From assembly GCA_026545765.1 (NCBI GenBank), contig CM048841.1:62793608-62857607 (forward strand): a stretch of DNA of 64,000 nt, written 5' to 3'. Positions within the stretch are counted from its first letter, which is position 1. Each line of letters opens with the position of its first letter. Below are positions 45,400 through 57,433 of this stretch, in pieces. Origin of the DNA: Plantago major. Lineage: Eukaryota; Streptophyta; Magnoliopsida; Lamiales; Plantaginaceae. The position numbers were made by a program, and so were the translations under genes. Below the pieces are notes generated by a model, which saw only the letters and a list, made by a program, of their open reading frames with translations, ran no database searches and was not told the DNA's origin.

Positions 45400-46935
45400 T
45401 TCCTCAATATCATTTCTAAAAGAACACCGACCAGATGGAGTCAAGGGTAATCCGTATGAAAGAGTCCACACCTCATACTAGGTTCGGAGGGGAACTGCTC
45501 ATTTCTAGGAAGTGTTATGTTGTACGCCCCACCTGGACTTTCCCAAGAAGAGTGACACAGAAGTCCGCTTTCAGAAAAGGGACCAAACTGACTACAATGC
45601 CATCTTCAAGGCCCGACTCAATCAATTCCTGTGCTATTTCCTCCACTTCCATAACGTAATGAAGTTCCCATCACCTTCGGAGTTGGAGAAGAGGTGGGAG
45701 ACATCCGTGAAGCTTGGGAATGTTACATTATGTCCAAAAGAAGAGCTTATGTCCCCGTGCTGGCAGTCACTCTGACCTCTGACCCGCACGTTATTCTTCC
45801 GGCCAAAAAGGAGGATCCGCAGATTGGAGTAGGGAGCCAAAAGGAGAAGTTTTAGAACGTGCATAATTGAGCCTCATGAGACTCTCAAGGAAATTGAGAT
45901 TGTTTGGGAAGTCCGACAAGAAAATAAGAGTCGGAACAGAGATGAATGTGGAGGGAAATGAAGTCATCGTTTCTCCGAGACAACAAAGGATGTGTTTGCT
46001 TGGAGTACCGGCGACCAAGGGAATAGATCCGAGGATTATTGTTCACCGTCAATACATGGATCCTCGATTAAGTACATCGTAACAAAAGAGGAAAGACTTT
46101 GGTCCGATCAAGGATGCCATCATATCCAAGTTTATCGACTCAAAGCAAGACACATTGAAGAGGTCCGTTATTCCGATTGGGTTTGCAATGAGGTTCGTCA
46201 AAATCGCCAGCAAATGGCGATGTGCAATGATTTCACCAGTCAATAAGTTCGCCAAAAGATCCGTACCTATTGCTACTTGGAGCAGATCAATTAGTTTACT
46301 CCACGTCCGGATGTAAGTATCGAGTTTCATGGACGATACCAAGGTTTTTACCAAATTCTGATGGCTAAGGAGGACATCAAGAAAACAACTTTCACGGGAG
46401 GTATCGCTTCAAGGTAATGCCTTCGATTGAAAATGCGGAGCCACTTACCCACGCCTGTGAACCAGATGTTCAAGGAAGAGATTGGAAAGACAATGGAAGT
46501 GTATGTGGACGATATGCTCACAAGAGCAAAATCAAGAGCAAATATGCATCATTTGAACAAGTGCTTCGCTATCCTTAGGAAGTATGGAATGAAATTGAAC
46601 CTAAAATGCACTTTCGAGTGAAAGGAGGAAAGTTCCTGATACATGGTCACAGAAGAGGGATAAGCGCAAACCCCGAGAAGATCAAGGCAATCCTAGATCC
46701 GCCACATCCAAAAACCTCGAGGATTCTCAATTCATTAATCACCTCCTTAGGCCATATGAGGAAACTCGTCAACCAAATGTTCCTTCTCGACGATATCGCA
46801 AGCGATCCGCAATAACTCGACCGAAATCAAAGGAAAAGACTAACAAAGGTTCAACCTCGTGAGCTTCCGTAAGATCTCCAAATCAAAAACATCCTTCGAT
46901 GTCCGGACATTGAAGTGGATGGTTCTCCACCGGAA
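45400..46935 (+). pseudogene. G2 protease-RT-RNase H fossil
   Basis: Sense at 45960-46070 resembles the segment before RT (CLLGVPATKGIDPRIIVHRQ compare DMPGIDP-I-VHRL). The RT active site is in MEVYVDDMLTRAKSRANMHH near 46490-46555, with MFKEEIGK upstream and LNKCFAILRKYGMKLNLKC downstream. RNase H start sense (PEKIKAILDPPHPKTSRI) follows at 46670. It closely resembles G1 RT, so both are Tat-type. Fossil. Confidence 0.75.
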
Positions 46936-48325
46936 GAGTGGAGGAATTAAATTTTGTAACACATTATATATGCTCTAGCCTTGATAAAGTGTATAAAAAT
47001 AGGAGAAACTATATCGAGTAATATCCAGATACATGGCCATCTCTCTTTAGGTTGCCTTATCCTTTTCTTTAACTCTACATACTCTTTTAATGCTTACCTA
47101 ATTTATGAGCAACTATGTTTTTCAGCAGACTACTTGTGGGTTCAAAATTGCAGATGCCATAGCTACCTCACGCTGAGAGTGCATGAATCACCTAAGTTTT
47201 TCCGACATAAAGTCAAACTCCGGATGAACTATTTAGTTCAATAAACCGTAACTATTGTCCTTAATTCATTCTATCCTTTTCCGTGTTTGCCACTCATGAA
47301 TTCATTGATTTAACGAAGACTTAACAAAAAAGTAAAATCAACTCGAGGTTATTCTTCCAACTTTATATGGATATAATTGGGTATGATACCGATTAATCGA
47401 TCTTTCTTGCATAACGATTTGAACTTGCTTCCTTCTTTGGTTCCGGTATGCCCTTAGTCCCTGGCTTGGTTTATATTGCAATTTGGCATGGAAGATAATT
47501 TGAAAAAACTCTAGAACATGTTACTCAAGACTCAAAAGTTAAATCTTTTATTGATTGATGGAATGAAAGTCTCGTAGGTTATAATTTATCATGGTATTCT
47601 ATCTAACATTAACCATTTAAAATTCGGAATTACCACCATGATATGATGAACATTTTACTAGTAAATGAGATATTTTGAAGATTCTTTTGAACTGGATAGT
47701 ATCATTATCATATATGAAAGTTCTGATGAAGATTTTCGTTAAATCACAAAGTGGCAATTTGGATCTAGTTCAGGCTTCATAAGCAACCATTTGCTCGCCC
47801 ATGTGCTGCTTAATTGTTTGGTGAGCATGGATTCTAAATTTGTAGTACTTCCATTTGCCTTTAGTTTGTTCTTTCCTTACTTGGATTCAAATGACCTAAC
47901 TTTTTGTGCGAGGTTTGGTGGGCTATTCCTATGCAAATACAACACTTTGTCACTCTATGCTGGTGACCTGTACAAACATAATTATCAATGAAGGTTACAA
48001 AATATGTTTCACGCTTTAATGATAGCACTCATTAACTACCTTGGTTGTTGAATAGTCCAAATTCCTAAGTTATGAGATGGGAGTATAGCTTAGACTACCC
48101 TTGCACTAATTAAGTTTTCTGCTCTATTTTTTTCGATTTTGTTTTTTTTTGTTCTTGTTATTACAAAACTCTCCTACTTTTCGCATTCTTGCATCAAAGA
48201 AATTTAAAATGTCGTCGTAAAAACCTTCCAAGCATTGAATGGAGTTCAAACATAAAGCTTTGATGCAACTAGCTCACACGTGAGGGCGTGTTTTAATCCT
48301 GACTAAAGTGTTTTTTTTTTTTTAG

Positions 48326-48562
48326 ATGGGAACAAACTACAAGGCAGTTCTAATTCCTAACAGAATACGAGAGACGATCCATGGATGGGGGAAGGCAGCT
48401 AGGAGAAGGAGAAGATTCGGCAATTACCCAAATGATTCTACTGTTCGTACATACACAAGCACAGTAATTTCAGTTGAGGATACGATCATCAATTACCAGA
48501 TACTCCTCGATCTGACCATAGAACAGGTCCAGAGATTGATTTGCAACCCCAAGCATTTGTAA
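48326..48562 (+). CDS. Candidate exon in duplication A, product unknown
   Basis: An ideal 3' splice site (long T run then AG) precedes GATGGGAACAAACTACAAGG. The same exon occurs in copy B (58814 on), where the frame DGNKLQG..., EGEDLQLPKRFYC, EEYDHQLPILLDPTIEQ and NLQPQAFVNVG is clearer. The frame open from 48326 in copy A differs from that frame after the first indels, so copy A looks decayed. The conserved QLPILLDPTIEQ...LQPQAFVNVG text suggests a real ancestral protein, but I do not recognise it. Confidence 0.35.
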   Translation: MGTNYKAVLIPNRIRETIHGWGKAARRRRRFGNYPNDSTVRTYTSTVISVEDTIINYQILLDLTIEQVQRLICNPKHL

Positions 48563-48783
48563 ATGTTGGGGCTGTACGCGTGTTCGGGAATGAAATCAAT
48601 GATTTGCAAAAGAAAATTTTGATGAACCAACATACTAATCTAGTTAAATGAACTACAAACATTAAAGGAAAGGTACATAAACAAGATGAGGCATACATCA
48701 GAAAAGCAATAGCTCAGACTCAGATACAACATTAGGCTCAGTTAAAGGTAATGTTTTTACAATTATTATAAAGTACTGCAGTA

Positions 48784-48906
48784 TTAGGCTAGATATTTAG
48801 CTGCCTCAGCACCTGCTTCAGCTCTCAATGCTGCTGCAACCATTGCCTTTTGTCTGTTCTGCATCTGTCTTTCCACAGCTACCATATAAAGGCCTGCCAA
48901 ATAAAA
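48784..48906 (-). CDS. Candidate terminal exon on the minus strand, alanine-rich
   Basis: The minus strand reads (QQFY)LAGLYMVAVERQMQNRQK then AMVAAALRAEAGAEAAKYLA and a stop at 48786-48784. An acceptor-like TTTCAG or TTGGCAG precedes it. The text is an amphipathic helix with regular A, R, E and Q, credible as the C-terminus of a small protein. In copy B (about 59720-59830) the same bases are degraded. I cannot name the protein. Confidence 0.3.
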   Translation of the reverse strand, partial: FYLAGLYMVAVERQMQNRQKAMVAAALRAEAGAEAAKYLA

Positions 48907-49475
48907 TTGCTGAAAGACTCAATCCAGATTGGAACGAACTATAAACAGGTCCTCGTACTTTGAGCACATCGAAGAGTAAGGAGAAATCTAAAACGCAACT
49001 TATGGCACAAATCATACATGAAAAGGATACATGGCCAACATAAGTGTCTTAGCATCTTGTGTTACTAATGCATACCACTAGCAGAAAATTTTATGCATAA
49101 TGCAAATAATGTACTAAAAGATCTTAATAGCACCACCAAATTTAAAGAAAATTTAGACGTATATTGTGCTACTTTAATGGAAATTACCAGAGACATAATT
49201 CTCAAGGACATGTACTTCCATTATGCACTTCAGTGATCACTGTATCTTTTACATTAAGAATGCATCATCACGCAGTTTCCTTGAAGTGATTATATAAATG
49301 TGAAAATTGCACAGCATGGATAAAAACTTTCAATGTAGACATAACCAAAATGAATGATAGAGAGAAACTGGAAGCTACAAAATGGGGTTGCCTTAAACCA
49401 ATTTTCTCACTATAAGCTGATTACTCAGAAACTCACAAGGTAAGCAAGAAATTTAACAGAGTTCTACAACATAAA

Positions 49476-50158
49476 TGATATTTGATACTAACATATTATG
49501 CCACACTCCCTAAGAAGATGACACTATTCGCCCATTTTGCACAGATGTAAGAGAAACAACTGCTCTCAAGAACTTGCTTATAGAGTAACGGAGAAGCTTA
49601 ATTTATCGACATCATCCCTTGCCTTGTAGAAGGTATGGATAAACTTGCTCATTTATCAGTAATTTTCTACTGAGTAATGAACAAGAAATTAACACACTAT
49701 CTAGACGCTATACAATATTATGCCCATGTATAAGGTGGGCTTTTAGATGAGGCTGCCATTCGTGTTGTTTCAGAACCCAACTCACTACAATATTGAACTT
49801 TTTATTGAAAAAAAATCATCAGGACTTGGCATCTTGAAATACATAAGTTATGCCTATGTGCTCTATAAGCTTGGGCTTTAGATTGTTGAAAATATTAAGG
49901 ACTTGGCATCTTGAAATACATAAGTTATGCCTATGTGTCGAGGGGCTTCCAGTCATTTCATGCCTAAACAGTAAGGCTAAAATGGTAATTTAACATTAGA
50001 TTTTGCTCGTGGTATTTGTATAGTTTACTATATTTCCGATCTGTTTGTTCCGGTGGGTTTTATGTTTGATTGAGATATATCAGTGTACTTTCTGTATTAA
50101 ATTGATCATACGGCAGGCTGATTATGTATGTTGGCGTTGTAGGTTTTTCCCCTCAACC
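49476..50158. other. Spacer with a 40-bp direct repeat, upstream of the Hsp70-like relic
   Basis: There is no coding sense. An exact 40-bp sequence beginning AGGACTTGGCATCTTGAAAT occurs at 49821-49860 and again at 49898-49937, 37 bp apart. Just before 50159, TTGGCGTTGTAG followed by GTTTTTCCCCTCAACC looks like a 3' splice site and 5' untranslated end, so a leader intron of the Hsp70-like gene may lie here. Confidence 0.7.
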
Positions 50159-51320
50159 ATGAGTGCAGTAGGTATTCAATTTATAATGAGACCCTTTCCC
50201 TTGCTGTTGCGGAAAGGGAGGGGCTGCTCGCTGTCTGTAGTGAAATGCCTGCAATTTTCAATATTTATTCTGATGTCAACCAAAGGTCTGATGACGCCCA
50301 AGTCCATTCGTTTATGCAAGTACTTCAAAAAATATAGTTTCCCATGTTAAGAGATTGTTAGGGAAAACGGTTTCAGAAGTGAAACCTGATCTCGTGTCAC
50401 TGTCGTTTGTATTATTCAACGGAGAAGAATCTATTGCTATTCCTGTGATCGTTCTTCCATTTGAGTCATATCAAGTGACAATTATGCCTGCCGAAGTTTT
50501 GACAGTGATGTTTTGTAAGTTGAAGTCTATCGCGGAAGAGGAATTGAAAGAAAAAGCAACAGACATAGATTATTGCATTGGAATACCGGTCTATTTCACT
50601 GACCTTCAAAGAAAAGCTGTTGAAGAGGCTGCAGAACATGCTAAGTTGAATCGGCCCCGTGTTTTCTATGAGACGACCGCTGTTGCATTGGCTTATGGTT
50701 ATAAGACAGCCTGTGATGATGCCCGAAATGTCGCTTTTGTCGACGTTGGCCATTCAAGCCTGCAAGTTTGTATCGCTTCCTTCAAGAAAGGTGGATTGAA
50801 AATATTGGCTTACTCGTTTAACATGTCCCTTGGTGGAAGAGAATTTGATGAAGCTCTGTTCAAACATTTTGTTGACGAGAACAGGAGTAAACATTTGATT
50901 TCTGTCAAGAATGATCGCAGCGCCTGTCTCGAGCTGCGTGCTACTTGTCAGATCTTAAAGGAGCTTCTCACTAAAGATACTAAAGCGTCTAAGCATGTCC
51001 TGATTGGAAATAAGTCTGTCAAATGCTCCATTGCAAGAGATAAGTTTGTGAAAATTAGCACCCAAATTCTGCAATGTGTGAAGCAGCCATCGCAGGAAGC
51101 TCTTACAGAATCTCGTCTGAGTATTGATGATCTTCATTCAGTTGACGAAGTTGTTAGTTCAGGTTCTCGAGTTCCTGCAGTATTGGACAAATTGAAGGCC
51201 TTCTTCAGGAAGATGCCTAGTCGGACAATGGAAGCAAGTGTAGTTTCCGAAGGATGTTTACGCTCTATTCTTAGCCCTGAATTCGAAGTGCATGAACATG
51301 AAAAGGCTGAAGAGGACAGG
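50159..51320 (+). pseudogene. Hsp70-15/Hsp110-type chaperone relic, nucleotide-binding domain only
   Basis: From MSAVGIQF at 50159 the text follows plant Hsp70-14/15, Hsp110-class cytosolic exchange factors whose N-terminal ATPase domain partners other Hsp70s. After at least two frame changes (50180-50345) the frame runs open: HVKRLLGKT, then with Met at 50355 as residue 1: IDYCIGIPVYFTDLQRKAVE (71-90), ETTAVALAYGY (106-116), AFVDVGHSSLQVCIASFKK (127-145, phosphate-2), MSLGGREFDE (157-166), LELRATCQILKELL (192-205), SSGSRVPAVLDKL (268-280, adenosine motif), SILSPEF (304-310). The first phosphate loop is changed (VGIQF where relatives have VGFDFGNE). After residue 321 a GT suggests an intron; what follows to the stop at 51482 reads as intron. 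The peptide-binding half is not found downstream. I infer a decayed partial duplicate, unlikely to fold as an active ATPase. Confidence 0.85.
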
Positions 51321-51482
51321 TTTAGTAGTCTTTCTCTATTTTATTTTGTCTATTTATTTATTTATTTTTCTTTCTCCCTGTGGAGAAGGCCTAATACTCC
51401 CTCCACCACAATCTACTCTTTACACTTCCCTTTTTATCCCTCCCAATTAATCTTATTCTTGTTCCATTTCTTGGCAATGTAA

Positions 51483-53689
51483 ACTTTATAGTCACTGTAA
51501 CATAGAAGTATACATTAAACGACCAAGCTAGGAGGATAGAGTAGTGAGAGTTAGATACTACAGAGAATCTTGGCATCTTAGGAAAGCAATCAAGTTATAG
51601 TCAGACTAGTGTGATACCTTGTGAAGTCTCAGACTAATGTGATACATTGTTTTACTTTCTTTCCTAAGTTACAAGATGTCTTAGAAAAGAACAAAGGTGA
51701 GGCACAAGTAAAACAAGTAATGGAAAAAAAAAAAAAAAGAAAAGAAAATGTAGTGGGGAAAATAAGAGGCAAGCTAAGTTTCAGAGCACCTAGCTCTAGG
51801 TCATACAGAGCAAGTGGGAAGGAGAAGAGGGAAAGCATGAGGTAGATGAGTTACTCTAAAGAGCTATCATGTGGAGTCACATTTCAGCTTGTTGTGCCCT
51901 GTGAAGGACCAAAGAATAGTAATCGGATGGGTGAATATGGGTGGAATACAAAGTTCATCATCCTTGTTGAAAGCTATCGAGGATCAAGTGAATAGCCAAA
52001 AACTTCTCAAACTTTGTTCGGCCATTTGAATTTATCGACGTTGATGTTCTTCATTAATTCCAAAGATGGTAACTCAACATTGTTTCAAGAAGTTATCACA
52101 TATGGAAAGAGAAAGGCAAATGTAATGTTCGTATGTGGTGGGACAACATTGAACCGAAATTAATTTTTTTCGTAACAAACATTGTTTATATTTTTTATGC
52201 ATTTTTGTTATCAGGTTGATTCATATAAGTGTTACTTATTAGATATTACTCCTTGTTATTTTTAGTAGAGGTATTATAGATTGTGATGCATGCATGATCA
52301 CGGTGCAGGCATGGATACTACTAAGTCTATATCACACCTTTGGGCCATGCACCGATACCTTTCTATAGGGTTAGATTCGACTATCAATCATGTTATGGAC
52401 CTTAAGGCTATGATGAAAACCGTGATAACTTTTCCTTTCGTGAACAAGAAAGATGTTGAGGATACAATTGAACTTCCTCATGAACTGGCAAGTGTTCTCG
52501 ACTGCACTTGATATTACGTAAGTCTCATATTACGCCTTATAATTGCATATTACTATTAGTAATCGAATAGCCTAAACAATAACATATTAGTTGAACTTAA
52601 AACTCTTATTATATTGTCATTGCGCAAGTATATTTCAACATTGCTGATTCTATTCTTCCGCATTTAGGGATATTATCGGACAAAGGAGGAGCGATAAGGT
52701 TCATGGATCGATGAATACCACCATCGATCGATGCCAAATTTGTATATGTCATGGACTGCATCAGCCTCATCCTCGCTCTTCTCGAAATGGATCACCAAGT
52801 TGAAGTCGTAATCGATGAATATGTAAAAGTTTATGATGAGTTGTTCCGTTAATTCGCCCTGCAAGATTAATGTTTCGACGCCCGATATCATCCGTTACAT
52901 CAATACTATCTATAGTCACCTCAATCGACCATAATGCTAATTATGTCAAACCAAAAAGTAAAAGTCGATGACATTGAGAGATGTCTCGTGAATGTTCTCA
53001 ATTGCACCTACATGATGACTTTGATCTTTGTATGACTTCAAGGGTAAGTTTTTATAAAGTTTTATACAATTTTCTAAAACGTAATTTTTATATAATTGAT
53101 GCCTTTTGTTTTTTCTTTTTTCGAGTAGTAAGGTTGATGACTATATTCACGTAACTTTCAACTTTGACCTTGTACCAACAAAGTTATGAGGTGTAGCAAT
53201 ATGAAATAGAATATTTCCTTTGATCGTAAGTTATTCTTTCACATACATATATGTAGTGGTTGTTTGTCGGTGCCGTAATTTATAGAATCGATTGGCGATT
53301 GTTGACTTGGCTAAACCCCATTAGCTTACCTTTTATGCGCTGAACCTATGACCTGTTAGTCACCTGTGGTTATATAAGTACATAAATCCCAACATGGATC
53401 AGAATCAGAATCTCCATCTAGGAATAGAGCAAAACCATAATCGAATTACTTTTTCCATCAAACCTTAATTCCTAATTGAAATTTAATGCCAATTGCTTTG
53501 CCTGATTCAACATTCTCTTAAACAAATTAATGTGACTTTTCCTCACATTATGATTAGAAACAAATGACTTTTATGCTCCGCACCTATGATCGACCTTCCT
53601 TATATTATGAACATTGATGGTTCAAAGGGTAAATAACCCCGTGAAGCGATTTTACAGATAATTAGAGCAAGGATGGTAACTTTGTAAAG
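51483..53689. other. Mostly non-coding stretch with one doubtful small ORF
   Basis: An A-rich purine run lies near 51720-51760. A 73-codon plus frame at 52290-52511 ends NKKDVEDTIELPHELASVLD. A related-looking phrase (KVDDIERCLVNVLNCT) is encoded at about 52958-53005, hinting at an old repeated or duplicated coding fragment. I recognise neither. Nothing else is supported. Confidence 0.4.
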
Positions 53690-54252
53690 GCTTGTGCCTC
53701 TTATGTAGGTGTCGTGAATTTGATCGTCTTGATCAAGCTTACTTAATGAAGCTTCTTTGGAGACAATTAACTCAATCGCACTCTCTTTGGGCTAAAACAC
53801 ATATAGCTAAGTATTTACCACATACTTCACTGTGGATGCTCAAGATAGAAGTCACCATAGATGGTTTTGGAAAACAATCACAAAATAGAGATTTACTCGT
53901 AAATTCACAAGCTCATGGTTTGTAATGGCACTAAAGTAGACTTCGTATGACAATCGTTGTTTAATTTTCCTCTTGCGACCTAGTTATGTTTGATCCTCAT
54001 AATATTATTATGGTTAGTTCCTTTTATCGTAATGGGGAGTGGAATAAAGATCTACTAGGTAACCTCTTACCTAGGAACCGTCAATATGTACAAGCTTTTT
54101 CTCTTAATGTGGAACTACAAGATGAGTTAGTTTCGCCACATACCACAACCAAACCTTCTCTATTAAAAGTGCCTTTAATCTTCTCAACTCAAAATCGTTG
54201 GGCCAAGTTTACTCGCATAGATGGATTTAGGATTTGGATTGAGGAACTATAA
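53690..54252 (+). mobile_element. LINE fragment, region after reverse transcriptase
   Basis: The sense FDRLDQAYLMKLLWRQLTQS then HSLWAKTHIAKYLPHTSLWM matches the stretch after RT in plant L1-type LINEs (L-DFN-ALLAKQ-WRL...SLW-RVLKAKYFP). The next frame (53986-54252) continues with MVSSFYRNGEWNKDLLGNLL and DELVSPHTTTK, corresponding to the DKLVW...G-YSVKSAY part. It has shifts between frames and no ends, and is a 5'-truncated old copy. Confidence 0.6.
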
Positions 54253-54549
54253 GGCATGTCTCAAAATACTAAGGTCCGATCATAGCTTATTTATAAGGCA
54301 CTGTTCGTAATCTTCGATATTTATATATGTCGATGTTGAAGTAGTTTTGGGTGTGTGGTGATCCTAGGTGCTGATTTTTTCTCTAAGCTTTGGTACAGGA
54401 TTGAAATCGATTCGCGATCCGAGTTGTCCGTTTATAGTGTGCTTAAGTTTTTTAATCAAGTTCTATAGGTTTTAGCACTCTTTCAATTTCAATGATCAAA
54501 TATGTTCAACTAATTAATAATAAACATGTTAGTGTTACCGGTTTCATTA

Positions 54550-54930
54550 TCATACATGCTTTCGTACTTTCCGTAGTCTACTACAAAATTCGATTTCTCC
54601 AATAATAAGTGATACAAGTATTAAACTCGCTTCTATCCCTAATATCTCAGTAGGTTCTAGCATTGATTGGAGATCAACTTGAGTATGGTGAAAACATTTA
54701 TGAGTAAGATTAAGTATCCGCTTTAACGGATATATCGAGTGGGTGGAACCGCAATCCATCCGATAAGGTGTTAGCATTTTCTCCATTATGTTAAAAGCCT
54801 TTGTTTGAAATAAATATTCGTTGTAAAAACCCTTTTCACATGCTATGTCCGGCAAATGTGATGGCTTTGAGGATTCAATCAAGCGCCATCCAAGCTTCCC
54901 CATGGCTATGTAATGGAGCATGCCTCATGA
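54550..54930 (-). mobile_element. Second LINE fragment, opposite strand
   Basis: The minus frame begins YIAMGKLGWRLIESSKPSHL, which again resembles AMLAKQGWRLI-S of plant LINEs, and a later CGSTHSIYPLKRI resembles the RVG-G-S-IW block. It stays open for 123 codons. Sequence is diverged and no ends or poly(A) are seen. Its family differs from the plus-strand fragment at 53690. Confidence 0.4.
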
Positions 54931-55139
54931 TGCTTCACCGAATGACAAGTCGACAACTCATCTTATCGCAACACATGGTCGAGGGGATAAGCCTTGCAGA
55001 ATGGAACTTCCATTGTATGAAATCGGGTTTAGGATGGAGAAGTTCGATTTCTAGTTCTCAATCGCAGCAAAGGTTAAGTTCTCAGGGTTTGTTTGATTGT
55101 GGATTTGTCATAGAATGTCGAAGATGCAGAGCTTACTAG

Positions 55140-57433
55140 TCGTTAGGTGTTTCTTTCTTTGGAATTTATTGTGATTCATTATTGAAGGTTATTGACAATG
55201 GAGTGCGGTTACTTGTCTAACTTTCATGTGATCCACATGCCAAGCGTACGGTTTCAACTTCAAACTCTCCTCAGGAGGTTAAAGATAAACAAGAAGTGAT
55301 TTTCACTTATGTTGTTGATTTCCTGCAATGCTTCTTAAATATAAACTTTATCTTACATTTTTACACTCGCTATTTTTGGCCAAGTTGTATATATCACTTA
55401 GAATATTAAATTTACTGTTTAGTTCTTGTTGGTGTTACATGACAATAATTTCTGGCTTTGATCTAATCTTTAGTATCTCCAAAAGCTTATACTTGAACTG
55501 CTGATCGCTAAAGCAATGATGGAAAATAATTGTTCGAGGGAATATTTGTTGGTAATTGGTATTTGCAATTGGTACCGAAACCAAAAGTTGAATAGCTAAA
55601 ACGAAATGCTTTCGCGATATTATAGAAGCATAACAACTCCTCCTTTAATCAACCTTATTTTGCGATCGTTTAGAGAATGCATAATCGTAAACCGCTTCCA
55701 TACACTTGTTCCCCGGTTTGGTTTTTGAAAAGTTATAACTAGTTATCAAGAATCACATTATGTTCTTGTACTTGATTTCGCATCCGTGGTGGAAGCCAAT
55801 TCCTTATTGTTCAAGGTCATGATTGCAGAAAGCGAGGTGAAGTGGGCATCAAGATGGGACACTTACCTTCCTATTTTATAGAAGGCATAGTACTTGATTT
55901 TTATCCTAAAATTGAAAAATCGCCTAAAGGACCTCTCCTAATCTTTTCACATCCGAAAGTACAAAGGGATCATCTACACTTTCCGTAATATAAAGAGATG
56001 AATTATCTACTAGACTATGTATAAAACGCCGTAAACCTTTTCTTGAGATCATTGTGAGGGCATCAAGGCCGTGGCTGCATCCCAAGTGCCTATTTCTATT
56101 CACCGTAAGTAGAAGTTGCCTTTTCCTTTTCAAATAAAGAAAGTGGACACATGATTATGGAAGTATTTTCATTTGAATCAAATACCCATTGTTTTACAGC
56201 TTTGTTATTCAATTTCATTTATATCATTTAGACATATTGTCTTGTGGTGTAGCAACTCTATGTGAAATGTTAATTTTTTTCATGGATAACCATAGGATAT
56301 AGTTTCAATGAGGTCGTGATCACGAGTATTTAGAGTATAGTCCGCCAATCTGATCGTAATTTATTGATCATCGACAAGTTTGTCTTCCGCACACTCATCG
56401 AACTCCAGAGTCGAAATCCTCATCATTGTCAACCCTACTAATTTACATCTATTCAAGGAAGGCATTCGGCCCTTGTGGGAGGTGTCAATTTTCAGCTTGA
56501 TCTAGTATACCGTCTTTCGTGTTTGTGTTAAATGAAACAATGTCTTAGCGATGATCTTTTCCTTCGATCAGATTCGCTAATCGTAATGGTGGGAAATAGA
56601 TCATTAAATTTAAAAAGGCCGCCTAAGGCGGTTTTGGGAGGATCCAGATGTGAATTTTTACCGTTGATGTTATTTTGTATATCTACCGATGAACCGAGTC
56701 TTCGTGTTCGAGTGCATCGCTGATCTATTATTTCCCTGTTTTGTTACTACCGCTTGTTTTAAGTTTGATCTAGTACTTAGTTTATTTAGAAGGCACGTCT
56801 TTCAGATCTTATTATGCATATGCATACCTCTAATTATGGATATCTAGTTATGTTTCTTCATCAACTTTGCAATTTTATAGTCGTTTCATCGTGTCTAGTT
56901 GGTTACACACACTTGAAAATGTAGCAATCAAACTTGTTGCATCCTAATACCCTATTATTTTACGCTTTGGAAGCATGAAATGGCATTAGTGATGTCCACG
57001 TGTTTGAACCATATTAGTATATTACTGTGTGGCCCTTCATTCATAGCTCATGTGCTCATACCTGAATAATTTTTGGTTATTAGAAAACATATATGTGCTA
57101 TCACTTTCTGTAATGTAATCTTGGACTCCACTTTCATTCATGACTTAGTTTATCTTAAATTTCGTCTTTCTTGCTCCCATGATATCCTCGCTAAGGCTTT
57201 GAAATTCCTATTCTTTTAACAAAGGCTCCACTGGGATTCGTTGTTTGTTTTATGCTCTTCAACGTAAAAGGTACTACGGATATCCTACGACGCATGTGAT
57301 CTTACTCGTGAATTAACCCGGTGCATGTTCTAGCAATATTTAAACGTGACAAACCGCTTATTAGTGGTTTGTAACTTGTGGTCAAATCAGATTCGATCGC
57401 TCTAATTCGCCACCGTAAGTTTATCGCAAATGG
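55140..57433. other. AT-rich stretch, weak LINE-like traces only
   Basis: A plus-strand piece at 56532-56723 reads NRSLNLKRPPKAVLGGSRCE and further sense nearby resembles W-DPDVNFYR. This faintly recalls LINE ORF1 (SFD-HLL-L-RP...WEDP). It is too short to be sure. No other gene, RNA or element end is visible. Confidence 0.35.

Larger units (their letters stand above)
42699..46949 (+). mobile_element. Ty3/gypsy element G2 with partial 5' LTR, gag and RT
   Basis: A 5'-cut LTR (42699-43237) with TATA box TATAAATA at 42996-43003 ends CCTCAACA and is followed by TTTTGGCGCCGCCCAGGGAA, the leader type seen beside gypsy 5' LTRs of the Tat/Athila group. Gag sense follows from 43287, protease-like and RT sense to 46815, and the element stops near 46949 where duplicated host segment A begins. 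It is broken, with many breaks. Confidence 0.8.
46950..49475 (+). repeat. Segmental duplication copy A
   Basis: From AATTTTGTAACACATTATAT to GTTCTACAACATAAA this 2.5-kb stretch matches 57434-60391 in the same orientation, with frequent substitutions and small indels. It lacks a block of about 455 bp present in copy B (about 59055-59510). It contains two candidate host exons. It begins exactly where gypsy G2 coding sequence stops. Confidence 0.9.

Noticed and set aside
49821-49937. 40-bp direct repeat as a target-site duplication of a transposon
   Set aside because: It is far longer than known target duplications, and the 37 bp between the copies has no terminal repeats.
50355-51482. Hsp70-like frame as a functional chaperone gene
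   Set aside because: The first phosphate loop is altered, the start region has frame changes, the peptide-binding half is absent, and the last 50 codons look like intron read-through.
51720-51845. A-rich run as the poly(A) tail of a LINE or SINE
   Set aside because: It is a mixed purine stretch with no element body upstream and no flanking duplication noticed.
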